Assembly: GCF_000421705.1 (NCBI RefSeq)
Contig: NZ_ATXN01000003.1
Span: 253,001 to 317,000 of the forward strand
Origin: Brevundimonas naejangsanensis DSM 23858
GTDB taxonomy: Bacteria; Pseudomonadota; Alphaproteobacteria; Caulobacterales; Caulobacteraceae
Reading direction: 5' to 3'
Length of the DNA: 64,000 nucleotides
Of this stretch, positions 62,936-64,000 are shown piece by piece (the first letter of the stretch is position 1; each line of letters opens with the position of its first letter). The position numbers and the translations under genes are program-made. The notes beneath the pieces are model-generated. The model was not told the origin of the DNA. It was given only the letters and a program-made list of their open reading frames with translations, and did not search any database.

Positions 62936-64000
62936 TCAATCCTGGCTCAGGTCGACCTCGCACAGCGGAGTGTGATCCCACAGCTTTGATATTTCGTCGT
63001 CGTAACCCGTCAGGTCGTAACGCAACAAAGACACGGGGAGGCGGCCTGCGCGCATCAGGTAGTCGTGGAAGTCTTTCAGCACGAATTGATCGCCCAGTTG
63101 TCGAGCGCGATCCACGAGCAGTTTCTGCAGCTGGAACATTCCGACCGTATAGCTCATCCCATAGCCGGGCGGTCGGCGCAGATAGATGGCGGCATCGACC
63201 CGAGCCACGTTATCGTCGAGGAACGGCGTCCACGTCTTCCAGTATTCCATGGTTTGCTCGACGGTCATTTCGTTGCGCTGCATGCGGACATCGCCGATGG
63301 TGCGCGCGGCGCGAAACAGGCCGAAGACATAGATGAATTCCCGCGTCCGGGGGCGCTCATCGAACAGGCCCAGTTGCAACGGGACTTCTTCGACATAAAG
63401 GCCCCAGCCTTCGGTCCGGCCGCTGTCGCTTATGTGCGCGCGGATCGGATGGGTCACGCGCCGGGCCATGTGGCCGTCAAAACGGTGTCCGGGAATGGTC
63501 GCGTGCAGATGATCGGGGGAGACGTCCCGGTACATGATCTGCTCCCAGAACATTGGCCCGTCGCGGCGAACGACCCAGGGCGCGTTGAAGCCCATCTCCT
63601 GCCAGGTCTGCGGCACGAAGTCGGGAATGGTGATGAACCCTTCCTCGACCAGCCATTTGCGGATCAGGGAGTCGCTGCCGGCCAGTTGCTCATGGTAGGC
63701 CTCCGCCGAGGTCGGCAGGTCGAGCTCCGGCAGATCGCGATTGCGATGACGTTCCAATACATAGAAGGCCCAGGTTCGATCCAGTTCACGTTGGGCGAGA
63801 TCAACGATCTGATCCGAGTCGTAGGGCATCAGTCGGACATTGGTCAGGAACCAGTCATAGGCTTTGCGCCCGACGCCGGCCTTTCCCGTCATCGCAGGAC
63901 GATTCCTGATTAACCAGTCCTGGTAGTCAGCTATGGCTCTACGCGAGGCCTGGATGGCGGGAAGCAGTTCCGGCTGGTCTGTCGCTGCCCGTTGCTCCAG
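62936..64000 (-). CDS. DUF885 family protein, N-terminus beyond the window
   Basis: The frame stays open to the window end, so only the C-terminal 354 residues are seen. They align by motif with the DUF885 protein at 61208: QASRRAIADYQDWLIRN, YDWFLTNVRLMPYDSDQI, SGRTEGWGLYVEEVPLQLG and DFHDYLMRAGRLPVSLLRYDLTG. At the metal-site position it reads HLHATIPGHRFDGHMA, again without the glutamate. It is convergent with the 61208 gene and shares its terminator. Confidence 0.85.
   Translation of the reverse strand: MEQRAATDQPELLPAIQASRRAIADYQDWLIRNRPAMTGKAGVGRKAYDWFLTNVRLMPYDSDQIVDLAQRELDRTWAFYVLERHRNRDLPELDLPTSAEAYHEQLAGSDSLIRKWLVEEGFITIPDFVPQTWQEMGFNAPWVVRRDGPMFWEQIMYRDVSPDHLHATIPGHRFDGHMARRVTHPIRAHISDSGRTEGWGLYVEEVPLQLGLFDERPRTREFIYVFGLFRAARTIGDVRMQRNEMTVEQTMEYWKTWTPFLDDNVARVDAAIYLRRPPGYGMSYTVGMFQLQKLLVDRARQLGDQFVLKDFHDYLMRAGRLPVSLLRYDLTGYDDEISKLWDHTPLCEVDLSQD

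Noticed and set aside
1..64000. Search for CRISPR arrays, rRNA genes, insertion sequences and prophage structural genes
   Set aside because: None was seen on reading both strands. The RusA-like gene and the gap after tRNA-Gln are the only phage hints.

Overview
The window is a high-GC alphaproteobacterial chromosome segment, most likely from Brevundimonas or a close Caulobacteraceae relative. The strongest evidence is a circularly permuted two-piece tmRNA gene with an ANDNFA-type tag next to an alpha-type SspB. TonB-dependent uptake, a CsgG/HfaB pair, DUF2147, DUF4169 and CopA/CopB genes agree with this. Most of it is ordinary chromosome. There is no rRNA, CRISPR array, insertion sequence or intact prophage. 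The assignment rests on gene content and is an inference.

Region 1 (1-25.5 kb) is the main accessory block. After a UvrA-like ATPase without the UvrB-binding domain and a broken class III alcohol dehydrogenase tail, there is a TetR regulator, a TonB-dependent receptor, a small secreted protein and a nine-step block of lipid genes: Coq4-like protein, DUF2147 protein, FadE, FabG-like reductase, MaoC-like hydratase, thiolase and FadD. A BASS-family transporter, an FAD-dependent dehydrogenase and a TolC/HlyD/double ABC-2 permease exporter follow. Five copies of an 18-bp motif (TGACATT-NN-TGTA-NN-TA) lie in front of the regulator, the receptor, the lipid operon (two copies) and in the divergent gap between the dehydrogenase and the exporter. 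I read this as one TetR-controlled regulon that imports, activates, beta-oxidises and exports an unidentified lipid-like substrate.

Region 2 (25.6-34.7 kb) holds a minimal archaic (Csu-like) chaperone-usher pilus operon, a LuxR-type regulator and a copper-resistance pair copA-copB behind a CueR/MerR-type operator. Region 3 (34.7-57.5 kb) is mostly housekeeping: parE, an O-antigen ligase, a UvrD/PcrA helicase, small membrane proteins, fumC, a RusA-like nuclease, sspB next to ssrA, miaA, mrp, uspA, folA, aqpZ, a MazG-like gene, thyA, two CsgG-SH3 proteins, a DUF924 protein, tRNA-Pro(CGG) and tRNA-Gln(TTG).

Region 4 (57.5-64 kb) begins with an unassigned stretch after tRNA-Gln and then carries three DUF885 proteins around a class I/II aminotransferase. 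Two near-identical 22-bp direct repeats sit in the divergent promoter between the first DUF885 gene and the aminotransferase. Only the first DUF885 protein keeps an HExxPGHH-type motif; the other two have lost the glutamate. The last DUF885 gene runs off the window end.
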